A stretch of DNA of 64,000 nucleotides from Caballeronia sp. GAFFF1 (GTDB lineage Bacteria > Pseudomonadota > Gammaproteobacteria > Burkholderiales > Burkholderiaceae), in assembly GCF_023630705.1 (NCBI RefSeq), contig NZ_JALQEM010000032.1, forward strand, positions 62,001-126,000, read 5' to 3'. The position numbers and the translations under genes are program-made. Shown one piece after another: positions 54,929-64,000 of this stretch (positions are counted from its first letter, which is position 1; the number at the start of each line of letters is the position of its first letter). Under the pieces are notes generated by a model. The model did no database searches, was not told the DNA's origin, and was given only the letters and a program-made list of their open reading frames with translations.

Positions 54929-55183
54929 TCAGTTCGCCTTGCAGGCGAGCAGCAGCGAATTCTGGTTGTTGTCGCTCGACTGATCGAGCACGTCGTAGCC
55001 GGCGGGACACGCGACCTTCGCGTTATCGGTGCACAGACGCCAGCCGCCATATGCCGGACAGGTGACGAGTTGCGTCGGCCGGCCGTCGGCGGAAAAAAGC
55101 GGCGGCGCGCTGCTGCATCCGCCGAGCGCCCACGCGCTCGCAGCGAGCATGACGATATGGCCGATTGCCTTGCCGAGCTTCAT
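54929..55183 (-). CDS. Small Cys-rich lipoprotein
   Basis: 84 residues: signal peptide ending in the lipobox ALGGC with C23, then a short mature domain with four cysteines (VTCPAYGGWRLC, KVACPAGYDVLD, LLLACKAN). The cysteines could form two disulfides in the periplasm. It converges with the lipocalin gene. Family not recognised. Confidence 0.7.
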   Translation of the reverse strand: MKLGKAIGHIVMLAASAWALGGCSSAPPLFSADGRPTQLVTCPAYGGWRLCTDNAKVACPAGYDVLDQSSDNNQNSLLLACKAN

Positions 55184-55282
55184 CCCGCACCCCTTGTTTT
55201 CAGGTCGTTATTCTTGATTGCGTCGCTTCGCGAGTATGCCACGCGGAGCTTTCGCGTCGATTTACGGCGCGCGACGCGCTTT

Positions 55283-56725
<1,443 letters not shown>

Positions 56726-56732
56726 CGGCGCT

Positions 56733-56849
56733 TGTCTCCGGTGTTTTCTCTTGTTGGCGACAGCGTATCTCAGATCGGAGACAGCCGACAGCCTGATAGA
56801 GCCGAGGCGACAGGCGTATTGTTAGCTTGGCCGTCTCTTTTCGGAGACA
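56733..56849. promoter_or_regulatory. Candidate activator sites (CGGAGACA)
   Basis: Three copies of CGGAGACA: 56733-56740 (as TGTCTCCG), 56776-56783 and 56842-56849. The last one is part of the inverted repeat GTCTC-N6-GAGAC (56833-56848). They lie 65 to 180 bp upstream of the sigma-54 promoter, the distance expected for enhancer sites of the divergently encoded activator. Confidence 0.6.
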
Positions 56850-56911
56850 ATCGGGCGGCTTCCCGCAGGTCGCCCCGCCTTTGAGCGTGCGCCAGTGTGC
56901 GTTCACGACCA

Positions 56912-56928
56912 TTGGCACGGAAGCTGCA
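56912..56928 (+). promoter_or_regulatory. Sigma-54 (RpoN) promoter of the GntP permease gene
   Basis: TTGGCACGGAAGCTGCA matches TGGCACG-N4-TTGCA with one mismatch; GG (56914-56915) and GC (56926-56927) are 12 bp apart. It lies 75 bp upstream of the permease ATG, opposite a sigma-54 activator gene. Confidence 0.85.
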
Positions 56929-57003
56929 TGTTTGCCCGCCGCCGACGGCCCGCCGTAAGAAGCCGTGGACGAAGTTCAAAGAACAACCATTAATGGAGAC
57001 TCA

Positions 57004-58404
57004 ATGTCGTTCCTCATCGTGCTCGCCGCCCTGGCGTTCCTGATGCTGGCCGCTTATCGCGGTTACAGCGTCATCCTCTTCGCGCCGATCGCCGCGCTCG
57101 CAGCCGTCCTGCTCACCGATCCCGCCGCGGTCGCGCCGGTGTTCTCGGGCATCTTCATGGAGAAGATGGTCGGCTTCGTGAAGCTCTATTTCCCCGTGTT
57201 TCTGCTGGGTGCGGTATTCGGCAAGGTGATCGAGCTGTCCGGGTTTTCCGAGTCGATCGTCGCCGCCGCGATCCGCTATATCGGGAAGTCGCGGGTCAAT
57301 GCGGTGATCGTCGCCGTGTGCGCGCTGCTCACCTATGGCGGCGTGTCGCTGTTCGTGGTCGTGTTCGCCGTGTATCCGTTCGCAGCGGAAATGTACCGGC
57401 AGAGCAATATCCCGAAGCGACTGATGCCCGGCGCCATCGCGCTCGGCGCGTTCTCTTTCACGATGGATTCGCTGCCCGGCACGCCGCAAATCCAGAACAT
57501 CATCCCGACGACGTTCTTCAAGACGACCGGCTGGGCCGCGCCGTGGCTGGGGGTGATCGGCTCGGTGTTCATCATCGTCGTGGGGCTTTCGTTTCTGGAG
57601 TGGCGCCGGCGCTCGGCCATGGCCAAGGGCGAAGGCTACGGCACCTCGCTCGTGAACGAGCCGGAACGCGTCGAGTCCGCCAGTCTGCCGAATCCGCTGC
57701 TCGCGGTCGCGCCGCTCGTGCTCGTGGGTGTCGCGAACTTCGCGCTCACGCGCTGGATTCCGACGTGGTACGGCGCGAGCTATACCGTCGCGCCGAACGC
57801 GCTGCCCGGCGTGCACACGCCCGTGACCACGGCCATCAAGCCGGTCATCGCGATCTGGGCGGTCGAGGGCGCGTTGCTGCTCGGCATTCTGCTCGTGCTG
57901 GTGACGGCGTTTTCTCGCGTGAAGGAACGTTTCGCGCCGGGCACGCGCGCCGCCGTCGCGGGCGCGTTGCTCGCCGCGATGAACACGGCGTCGGAATACG
58001 GCTTCGGCGGCGTGATCGCGGCGCTGCCGGGCTTTCTGGTCGTCTCGGACGCGCTGAAGAGCATTCCGAATCCGCTCGTCAACGCCGCGATTTCAGTAAG
58101 TTCGCTCGCGGGCATCACCGGGTCCGCGTCGGGCGGCATGAGCATCGCGCTCGCCGCCATGTCGGATGTTTTCATCAAGGGCGCTGAAGCCGCGCATATT
58201 CCGCTGGAAGTCCTGCACCGCGTGGTCGCGATGGCGAGCGGCGGCATGGACACGCTGCCGCACAACGGAGCGGTCATCACGCTGCTCGCGGTCACCGGCC
58301 TCACGCACCGTGAGTCCTATCGCGACATTTTCGCCATCACGGTCATCAAGACGCTTGCGGTGTTCTTCGTCATCGGCGTGTACTACGCGACCCGTATCGT
58401 GTAA
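57004..58404 (+). CDS. GntP-family permease, probable 3-hydroxybutyrate transporter
   Basis: 466 residues with about twelve membrane segments: VILFAPIAALAAVLLTDPAA, LYFPVFLLGAVFGKVIELSG, ALGAFSFTMDSLPGTPQIQN, NTASEYGFGGVIAALPGFLV, and ITGSASGGMSIALAAMSDVF. GntP proteins take up gluconate-type hydroxy acids; next to bdhA and an HbcR-like activator the substrate is probably (R)-3-hydroxybutyrate. GGAG precedes the ATG. Confidence 0.88.
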   Translation: MSFLIVLAALAFLMLAAYRGYSVILFAPIAALAAVLLTDPAAVAPVFSGIFMEKMVGFVKLYFPVFLLGAVFGKVIELSGFSESIVAAAIRYIGKSRVNAVIVAVCALLTYGGVSLFVVVFAVYPFAAEMYRQSNIPKRLMPGAIALGAFSFTMDSLPGTPQIQNIIPTTFFKTTGWAAPWLGVIGSVFIIVVGLSFLEWRRRSAMAKGEGYGTSLVNEPERVESASLPNPLLAVAPLVLVGVANFALTRWIPTWYGASYTVAPNALPGVHTPVTTAIKPVIAIWAVEGALLLGILLVLVTAFSRVKERFAPGTRAAVAGALLAAMNTASEYGFGGVIAALPGFLVVSDALKSIPNPLVNAAISVSSLAGITGSASGGMSIALAAMSDVFIKGAEAAHIPLEVLHRVVAMASGGMDTLPHNGAVITLLAVTGLTHRESYRDIFAITVIKTLAVFFVIGVYYATRIV

Positions 58405-58412
58405 TGGGTCGA

Positions 58413-58453
58413 ATGGCCGCACGCTTTAACGCGGCGGCCATCCGCTATTTTTT
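58413..58453 (+). terminator. Rho-independent terminator after the GntP gene
   Basis: An 8-bp stem (ATGGCCGC / GCGGCCAT) with a 13-nt loop is followed by CCGCTATTTTTT. It separates the permease from the downstream acyltransferase-like gene. Confidence 0.65.
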
Positions 58454-58569
58454 GTCCGATTAAGACGAGCAGGTTTACCCTCATTACCGCCCGATAGTCG
58501 GTCATTTAGTATCTAATGCGCCAGTTATGCGCTCGATTAACTGATGCCTGATAAAATGACGAGACGACA

Positions 58570-59832
58570 GTGTCATCCAGCGTAAGCATTTGCTCACGCT
58601 TAATCTGGAACATCTCAATCGCGGGCTTTTACGTGAATCTGACTCCTGAAAAAGAAAACGTCTCTCGCGCTGATAACCCGACATCCGCCCATCAGTCTCT
58701 GACATTCGAGCACTGCCGCGATCCTGAAAGCATTCGCGCTCTCGAAGCGGAATGGAGCGCATTATATCGCCGTATCGACGGCGAATATTTTCAGTCGTTC
58801 GAGTATTGCTATAGCAGCCTGATGTGCGAACACGTCGGCACGCGGCGCAAACCGCATTGCGTCGTCGCGAGGCGCAATGGAAAAATGGTGGCCGTGTGGC
58901 CGTTGCTCGTGTCTTATCGCAATTGCTGGAAATTCGCTGAACCGCTGACACCGCAAAACCGTTCGCCGAGCGATATTCTCGTCGCTCCGGAAATAGACGC
59001 GCAGCAAATCGTCGAAGCGCTGTACAAAGAGACTGTGCGCGCCACGCGCGCCGACGTTTTCGAGTTATGGCGCATTCGCAAGACTTCGCCGCTCTATGCG
59101 TGCGTCAAGCGCCATGCGGTAATTCGCCGCGAAGAAGAGGACCTCACGCCTTACGCGGCGTTACGCGGCGTTCAAGAATGGGATGCTTTCAGCCGCTCGC
59201 GGTCCGGAAGAGAAAAGACCAAGCCGGAGTACCTCAAGCGGCGGCTGGCGAAGGAAGGACAGTTCAAAATCGAATTAGTCGAGGCTTCCGATCCGCGCCT
59301 CGAATCGTTCATCGAATGGTTCGTGGTTCAAAAGCGAAAGTGGGCGACCGAGAAAGTCGGAGAGAGTCTATGGACATTTTCCGATGCGAGCCTCAAATTC
59401 TGGAAGGCGCTTCTTTCCGGCCCGGCCGCGGCGTCCGGAATCTTTCGGCTCTTCGTCATGACGTTCAATGGCGAGCCGGTCGCGGCGAATATCGTTTCGA
59501 TGAATAGCAATACCTTCTATCTCATCGCGATTACTTACGATTTGAATCTCAAGAAATTTTCACCCGGCACCATTCTCGTCGATGAATGCGTGAAATGGGC
59601 ATTCGAACATCATTTGGACTTCGACTTCGGTCCAGGCGAGCAGCGCTATAAAACGTCCTGGAGCGGCGGCGAGTCGTATCCCATGTCGTCATTCATGGTG
59701 CTCGCGACGCCATGGGGACAAACCGGTTATATGACGAAGCAATTCGTCAAACAGACGCGGGAACGCGCCATGCGCGTCGTGAATCGCGTCGTGAGAAAAT
59801 CGGTGGCGCCGGCGACGCCTGAAAGCGATTAG
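58570..59832 (+). CDS. GNAT/FemAB-like (CelD/BioF2-type) acyltransferase
   Basis: 420 residues from a GTG at 58570. The body resembles the CelD/GNAT_6 acetyltransferase family seen in exopolysaccharide or cellulose loci: a WSALYRRIDGEYFQSFEYCY region, GREKTKPEYLKRRLAKEGQF, KRKWATEKVGESLWTF, LFVMTFNGEPVAANIVSMNS, and FDFGPGEQRYKTSWSGGESY. The start is uncertain; no good ribosome site exists and a GTG at 58633 is an alternative. The gene and its leader are visibly AT-richer than neighbours, which suggests later acquisition. Confidence 0.75.
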   Translation: MSSSVSICSRLIWNISIAGFYVNLTPEKENVSRADNPTSAHQSLTFEHCRDPESIRALEAEWSALYRRIDGEYFQSFEYCYSSLMCEHVGTRRKPHCVVARRNGKMVAVWPLLVSYRNCWKFAEPLTPQNRSPSDILVAPEIDAQQIVEALYKETVRATRADVFELWRIRKTSPLYACVKRHAVIRREEEDLTPYAALRGVQEWDAFSRSRSGREKTKPEYLKRRLAKEGQFKIELVEASDPRLESFIEWFVVQKRKWATEKVGESLWTFSDASLKFWKALLSGPAAASGIFRLFVMTFNGEPVAANIVSMNSNTFYLIAITYDLNLKKFSPGTILVDECVKWAFEHHLDFDFGPGEQRYKTSWSGGESYPMSSFMVLATPWGQTGYMTKQFVKQTRERAMRVVNRVVRKSVAPATPESD

Positions 59833-59896
59833 CTGTCCGTTTAATGAATCTCGAAGATAGTCGTATCCGCAGCGCTACAGAAAAAGGAAACTGCTC

Positions 59897-60688
59897 ATGA
59901 CTCAATCCGCATCGAACAATCTGGCCGGCAAGACCGCGCTCGTCACCGGCTCGACGAGCGGTATCGGCCTCGGCATTGCCACCGCGCTCGCGCAAGCGGG
60001 CGCGAATCTCGTGCTGAACGGCTTCGGCGACGTGAGCGGCGCGCTCGCGCAGATCGAGGCAACCGGCGCGAAGGCCGTGCATCACGCGGCCGACATGACC
60101 AAGCCCGCCGAGATCGAGGCCATGATCGCGTTCGCGGCGGAACGCTTCGGCGCGCTCGACATTCTCGTGAACAACGCGGGCATTCAGCACGTCGCGACCA
60201 TCGACGAATTTCCGGTCGAACGCTGGGACGCGATTATCGCGATCAATCTGAGTTCCGCTTTCCACACGATGCGCGTCGCGCTGCCGGGCATGCGCGAGCG
60301 CGGCTGGGGCCGTGTCATCAACATCGCGTCGGTGCATGGGCTCGTCGGCTCGGCGGGCAAGTCGGCGTATGTCGCGGCCAAGCACGGCATTCTCGGACTC
60401 ACGAAAGTGGCGGCGCTGGAAAACGCGCGCACGGGCGTGACCGTCAACGCCATTTGCCCCGGCTTCGTGCTGACGCCGCTCGTGCAGAAGCAGATCGACG
60501 ATCTCGCCGCCCGCGAATCGCTCTCGCCCGACGCCGCCCGCGCGAAACTGCTCGGCGAAAAGCAGCCGTCCGCGCAGTTCGTCACGCCGACGCAGATCGG
60601 CGACATGGCCGTGTTTCTGTGCTCGGATGCCGCGAGCGAGATGCGCGGCTCGGCGTTGCAGATCGACGGCGGATGGAGCGCGCAGTAA
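59897..60688 (+). CDS. bdhA: (R)-3-hydroxybutyrate dehydrogenase
   Basis: 263 residues, a classical short-chain dehydrogenase: NAD site TGSTSGIG at 17-24, NNAG at 92-95, catalytic S145, Y158 and K162 (SAYVAAKHG), and the family C-terminus (QFVTPTQIGDMAVFLCSD). It oxidises (R)-3-hydroxybutyrate to acetoacetate. AAGGAAA precedes the ATG. It belongs functionally to the GntP permease and sigma-54 activator, from which it is separated by the acyltransferase-like gene. Confidence 0.92.
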   Translation: MTQSASNNLAGKTALVTGSTSGIGLGIATALAQAGANLVLNGFGDVSGALAQIEATGAKAVHHAADMTKPAEIEAMIAFAAERFGALDILVNNAGIQHVATIDEFPVERWDAIIAINLSSAFHTMRVALPGMRERGWGRVINIASVHGLVGSAGKSAYVAAKHGILGLTKVAALENARTGVTVNAICPGFVLTPLVQKQIDDLAARESLSPDAARAKLLGEKQPSAQFVTPTQIGDMAVFLCSDAASEMRGSALQIDGGWSAQ

Positions 60689-60698
60689 GCGCGTCGCG

Positions 60699-60723
60699 CG
60701 CCGCCCCGCTGCATGGGGCGGCG
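60699..60723 (+). terminator. GC-rich hairpin after bdhA
   Basis: A perfect 9-bp stem (CGCCGCCCC / GGGGCGGCG) with a GCTGCAT loop lies 10 bp after the bdhA stop, but it has no U-tract, so terminator function is uncertain. Confidence 0.45.
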
Positions 60724-60852
60724 TCGCGCCGTTCAACGACGGAAGCAACGCGGAGCAGCGTCTGACCAGACGCACGAAGTCGCATGACGGCGCAGCCTGC
60801 AAGCGCGCCGCGCTTGGTACTATCGGGACATTGCCAACGAGGAGTGTCTCCG

Positions 60853-61086
60853 ATGACCGCTGAGAACAATCGCGCGGAAGAAGCGCGCGCGATGGAACGT
60901 ATCGTCAACGCCACGCGGCAAGTGCAGTCCGCGTTCGTCGCGCTGCAGAAGCAGTTCCCGCCCGAAGGCGACGGACGGCCCTCGCAGATGGCGCTCCAGA
61001 CGTTCGACGCCGCGCTGCAGGAACTCGAAGACGCGCAGGCCTCCTTCGACACCATGCTCAACGATCTCTTCGACGGCAACCGCTAG
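60853..61086 (+). CDS. Hypothetical helical protein, 77 aa
   Basis: AGGAG stands upstream of the ATG at 60853. The product is predicted all-helical and acidic (RAEEARAMERIVNATRQVQS, LQTFDAALQELEDAQASFDT). No signal peptide and no family recognised. Its stop overlaps the stop of the convergent AI-2E permease gene (CTAG at 61083-61086). Confidence 0.62.
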   Translation: MTAENNRAEEARAMERIVNATRQVQSAFVALQKQFPPEGDGRPSQMALQTFDAALQELEDAQASFDTMLNDLFDGNR

Positions 61087-63107
61087 GCGTCGCCCAGTAC
61101 GTTGCGCAACGCGGGCACGTCGGCCTGCGCGGCGCGGCTGCGGTCGTCGACCGCGGGCGCCGTCGCCTGCGATTCGAGGCCGGCCCACGACACGCCATCG
61201 GTGGACTGGCGGCGCGCGGCCGCCACGCAGGCATCGACCAGTTCCTTGAACGACACCGCCGCCGAACTCGTCCGCACGAGCACCTCGCCTTGCAGCGGAC
61301 TCTCCGCGACCACGAGCCCGACGATCAACTCCGCCGCAGGCGCGCGCTGATGCAGCCGACGCAGCAGATTGCGCAGATACGGCGGTGATTCGGCGGCATC
61401 GAACGAGACGACGCAGATGATCGTCACGCCCGACAAGTCCACTTCGCCGAAGCGCCCGCGCGAGAACCGCTCGTAGCCGGTCAGATCCGCGCCCAGCCCG
61501 TGTTTGCGGAAAAGCTGCACGGCGATGGTCGCGGCGAGATCGTCGAGCGGACTTCTCCCGGCGATGCACAGCACCGATGCCGTGTGCCCTTCCGCGCCCG
61601 CGTCGAAGTATTCGGGCGGCGTCTCCGATGCGATTGCTGCCGTGTCGTCGGCGGCGAGGTTCACGAGCGGCTCTTCCTTGCGCTGAACCACGGGCGTCAC
61701 GTCCTCGGCGTCCTCCAGCCCTTCGATGATGTCGAGCGCCGATTCGTTGATGCGCTTCAACTGGTCCGCCGTCACGACGCCGCGCAGCACGTCGTTATGC
61801 GCGAGGCGCAAGCCTTCGAGCGCGACTTCGTCGTAATACGCGACGAGCGAGCGGTCCTTCAGCAGCGATTCCGCCTGCACGAGCGCCTCGTCGGGATCGT
61901 TGGCGAGCAGGCGCTGATAGAAGTTTTCCGCCGGTGTCAGCGCGGGCCGGTCGCCGAAAAGCACATCCAGGAATTCGAGGCGGTCCACGTGTCGCCCGAG
62001 AATGACGAGGCAAAGCGTGAGCGGCGTCGAAAGCACGAGGCCGATCGGCCCCCAGATCCAGCTCCAGAAAATCGCCGCGACGATCACCGCGAACGGCGAA
62101 AGTCCCGTGCTGTGTCCGTACAGGAGCGGCTCGACGACCTGCCCGGCGATGATGTCGGTCGCGCCGTACAGCACGATCGTCCAGATCAGCATGGTCCAGC
62201 CCGGCCCGACGGCCGCCGCGAAAATCACCGCGAGCAACGCGGCAATCCACGTCCCGACATACGGCACGAAGCGCAGGAGCGCCGTCATCACGCCGAAGAG
62301 CAGCGCGCCGGGCACGCCGATCACCGCGAGCCCGATGCAAATGACGATTCCCACGCCGACATTGATGCCGAGTTGCGCCAGAAAATAACGCGAGAGGCGG
62401 CGCGCGGCTTCGTCCATCGCGGTGGTCGCGCGGTGCAGGTCGCGCGAACCGAAGAGGCGTATCAGCCGGTCGCGCAGGTCTTCCCGCTGCAACAGGATAA
62501 ACACTGCGACGACGAGCACGATGCCCGTGGTTTCGAGCGGACTAATGACGGGCGAGAGAAACCGCTGCGCGAGTTCCAGCGGGGACGGCGACGGCTCGTG
62601 CACTTCGACGGGCATCGGCTGATCGATGGGCGAAGCCGCCGGGTTGTCCTCGTTCGCGTGGGGTTCCTGCTCGCGCGCCGGCGACAGACGCTTCAACGCA
62701 CGCGACGCGTGCCCGAGAAACGCGTCCGCGCGCCCGACCGTCATGCGCTGCACGCTGTCCACCTTGCGCTCGACGGCCACCTGATACTTCGGCAGATCGC
62801 TCGCGAGTTGCGCGACCTGCGCGCCGATCAGCGCGCCGACGGCCGTGAGCACGGACAACGCGACCACGACCGCCACGATCACCGACGGCACCTGACCGAA
62901 GCGCAGCCGCCGCAGGAAATCGACGAACGGCGCGAGCAGAAAACTGAGCAGGATCGCGAGGATGATCGGGATCATCACTGCGCGCCCGAAATACAGGGCG
63001 CAAATCACGACGACGACCGCGACCAGCGACGCCAGCGCGCGCAGGCCCGGCGCGTCGGGCGGCAGGATCTTCGCAGGAGGCCGGCGTGGGCCGGGAAGTG
63101 GAGGCAT
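61083..63107 (-). CDS. AI-2E/PerM-family permease with long C-terminal extension
   Basis: 674 residues; classic members have about 350. The membrane domain (about 30-390: SLVAVVVVICALYFGRAVMI, LLSFLLAPFVDFLRRL, GALLFGVMTALLRFVPYVGT, WSWIWGPIGLVLSTPLTLCL) carries the family segments. The C-terminal 280 residues are cytoplasmic, with a helical part (LLANDPDEALVQAESLLKDR) and a Rossmann-like part (ASVLCIAGRSPLDDLAATIA, VDLSGVTIICVVSFD). The start at 63107 precedes the first membrane helix. Confidence 0.82.
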   Translation of the reverse strand: MPPLPGPRRPPAKILPPDAPGLRALASLVAVVVVICALYFGRAVMIPIILAILLSFLLAPFVDFLRRLRFGQVPSVIVAVVVALSVLTAVGALIGAQVAQLASDLPKYQVAVERKVDSVQRMTVGRADAFLGHASRALKRLSPAREQEPHANEDNPAASPIDQPMPVEVHEPSPSPLELAQRFLSPVISPLETTGIVLVVAVFILLQREDLRDRLIRLFGSRDLHRATTAMDEAARRLSRYFLAQLGINVGVGIVICIGLAVIGVPGALLFGVMTALLRFVPYVGTWIAALLAVIFAAAVGPGWTMLIWTIVLYGATDIIAGQVVEPLLYGHSTGLSPFAVIVAAIFWSWIWGPIGLVLSTPLTLCLVILGRHVDRLEFLDVLFGDRPALTPAENFYQRLLANDPDEALVQAESLLKDRSLVAYYDEVALEGLRLAHNDVLRGVVTADQLKRINESALDIIEGLEDAEDVTPVVQRKEEPLVNLAADDTAAIASETPPEYFDAGAEGHTASVLCIAGRSPLDDLAATIAVQLFRKHGLGADLTGYERFSRGRFGEVDLSGVTIICVVSFDAAESPPYLRNLLRRLHQRAPAAELIVGLVVAESPLQGEVLVRTSSAAVSFKELVDACVAAARRQSTDGVSWAGLESQATAPAVDDRSRAAQADVPALRNVLGDA

Positions 63108-63155
63108 GGAGTCGGCTCGTAGGAAATACTTTCCGAACGAAGCAAGGCGCGTGCC

Positions 63156-63204
63156 GGTGAGCGTTTTCGGGAGCGTTTCTCCAAATGGTGAGCGAATACG
63201 GGAG
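63156..63204 (+). repeat. Two repeats related to the 19-bp intergenic element
   Basis: GGTGAGCGTTTTCGGGAG (63156-63173) and GGTGAGCGAATACGGGAG (63187-63204), 31 bp apart, both in the same orientation. The first shares 15 of 18 positions with the element at 53946 and 54148. They lie between the divergent AI-2E permease and glutathione S-transferase genes. Confidence 0.6.
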
Positions 63205-63337
63205 AACGCCCGCGGATTGATCTGGGAACGAGAACAGTGATTTGATTTCCGCTCGTATTCTGCTTCATGACGCACAAACCCATACTTCTTCTTAAGCGAC
63301 CGGGATTTCCCCGGTGGTCTACATGAGAGGAGTTGCC

Positions 63338-63958
63338 ATGAAGCTCTACCATCACCCGCTTTCCGGACATTCGCACCGCGCTCGTCTCTTTCTGCATCTG
63401 CTGAACATCGAGCACGACGAAGAGGAAGTCGATCTCGGCGCCCGCGCGCACAAATCGCCCGAATTCCTGCGCCTGAACCGCTTCGGCCAGGTGCCCGTGC
63501 TGGTAGACGGCGAGCATGTCATTCAGGACTCGAACGCGATCCTCGTCTACATCGCCAAGAACGCGGGCGCGACGCAATGGCTCCCCGAAACGCCCGCCGA
63601 AGCCGCCGCCGTGCAGCGCTGGCTTTCGGTCGCGGCGGGGCAGATCGCGTTCGGGCCGGCGGCCGCGCGCCTCGTCACGGTGTTCGGCAGCAAGTTCGAC
63701 GTCGATGAAGTCATCGCCCGCGCGCATGCGGTGCTCAAGGTGATCGACGACGAATTACAAAGCCGCGACTGGATCGCGGATATCGGCAGCGCGCATCCGA
63801 CCATCGCGGATATCGCGCTCTACAGCTACATCGCGGGCGCGCCGGAAGGCAATGTCGATCTGTCGGGCTATCGCAACGTGCTGGCGTGGCTCGCTCGCAT
63901 CGAGGCGTTGCCGGGTTTCGTGCCATTCCAGAAGACGGCCGCTGGCCTGCGCGCCTGA
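63338..63958 (+). CDS. Glutathione S-transferase
   Basis: 206 residues: the N-terminal thioredoxin-like domain ([40 protein letters not shown] with the cis-Pro and the Glu/Asp-Ser glutathione-binding pair) and the C-terminal helical domain ([20 protein letters not shown]). AGAGGAG precedes the ATG. It conjugates or reduces electrophiles with glutathione. A further gene starts 22 bp downstream. Confidence 0.9.
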   Translation: MKLYHHPLSGHSHRARLFLHLLNIEHDEEEVDLGARAHKSPEFLRLNRFGQVPVLVDGEHVIQDSNAILVYIAKNAGATQWLPETPAEAAAVQRWLSVAAGQIAFGPAAARLVTVFGSKFDVDEVIARAHAVLKVIDDELQSRDWIADIGSAHPTIADIALYSYIAGAPEGNVDLSGYRNVLAWLARIEALPGFVPFQKTAAGLRA

Positions 63959-63980
63959 CCCCTTGCCGGAGACGACGATC

Positions 63981-64000
63981 ATGCCTGCCACCGCTTCGAT
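63981..64000 (+). CDS. Start of a further gene, truncated by window end
   Basis: GGAGACGACGATC followed by ATG at 63981 marks the start of a gene whose first residues are MPATAS. Only six codons are visible, so the product cannot be named. It is probably cotranscribed with the glutathione S-transferase gene. Confidence 0.5.

Overview
The window is a chromosomal segment from a high-GC betaproteobacterium. Its gene content (PQQ synthesis, dispersed hopanoid genes, cstA, a monomeric isocitrate dehydrogenase, many two-component systems) fits Burkholderiaceae of the Paraburkholderia/Caballeronia/Burkholderia type. This assignment is an inference from gene families and style, not from a marker gene. 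No rRNA, tRNA, CRISPR array or complete insertion sequence was seen.
Layout: (1) 1-5.75 kb: end of a pqq operon (pqqC-D-E), a NarL-type regulator and kinase, a YVTN beta-propeller and a small secreted protein, together a PQQ-dependent oxidation module. (2) 5.9-14 kb: accessory region with a sigma-54 promoter driving a 69-residue peptide with a textbook double-glycine leader, a VOC protein, a J-domain protein, an HD-domain oxygenase, a drug exporter, a lytic transglycosylase, three consecutive low-complexity exported proteins and RarD. (3) 14.3-21.5 kb: EgtD (no EgtB nearby), acylphosphatase, and a four-gene signalling cluster (three-receiver hybrid kinase, CheR, CheB, receiver-kinase). (4) 21.6-45.1 kb: hopanoid region with hpnA, hpnB, ispH-hpnH, hpnM, hpnN-mlaA and the overlapping operon hpnD-hpnE-shc-hpnG, interrupted by icd, a VapBC pair, cstA-ybdD and a cache-type kinase/regulator pair. 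(5) 45.3-50.2 kb: receiver-CheC-diguanylate cyclase operon and a hybrid kinase. (6) 50.3-64 kb: stress-type protein, flavin reductase, a 44-residue secreted peptide next to a perfect inverted pair of DnaA boxes, an AEC permease, a repeat-bearing intergenic region, a lipocalin, a (R)-3-hydroxybutyrate module (sigma-54 activator, GntP permease, bdhA) with an AT-richer acyltransferase-like gene inside it, an AI-2E permease and a glutathione S-transferase.
How the parts work together: HpnD and HpnE (with HpnC, not in this window) make squalene, Shc cyclises it, HpnH and HpnG build the C35 side chain, IspH supplies isoprenoid precursors, and HpnN with Mla-like partners moves hopanoids to the outer membrane. 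The observations most worth following up are the sigma-54-driven double-glycine peptide (5.90-6.20 kb), the repeated GGTGAG-N3-TTTCGGGAG-like element (53.9-54.3 and 63.2 kb), and the DnaA-box palindrome at 52.52 kb.
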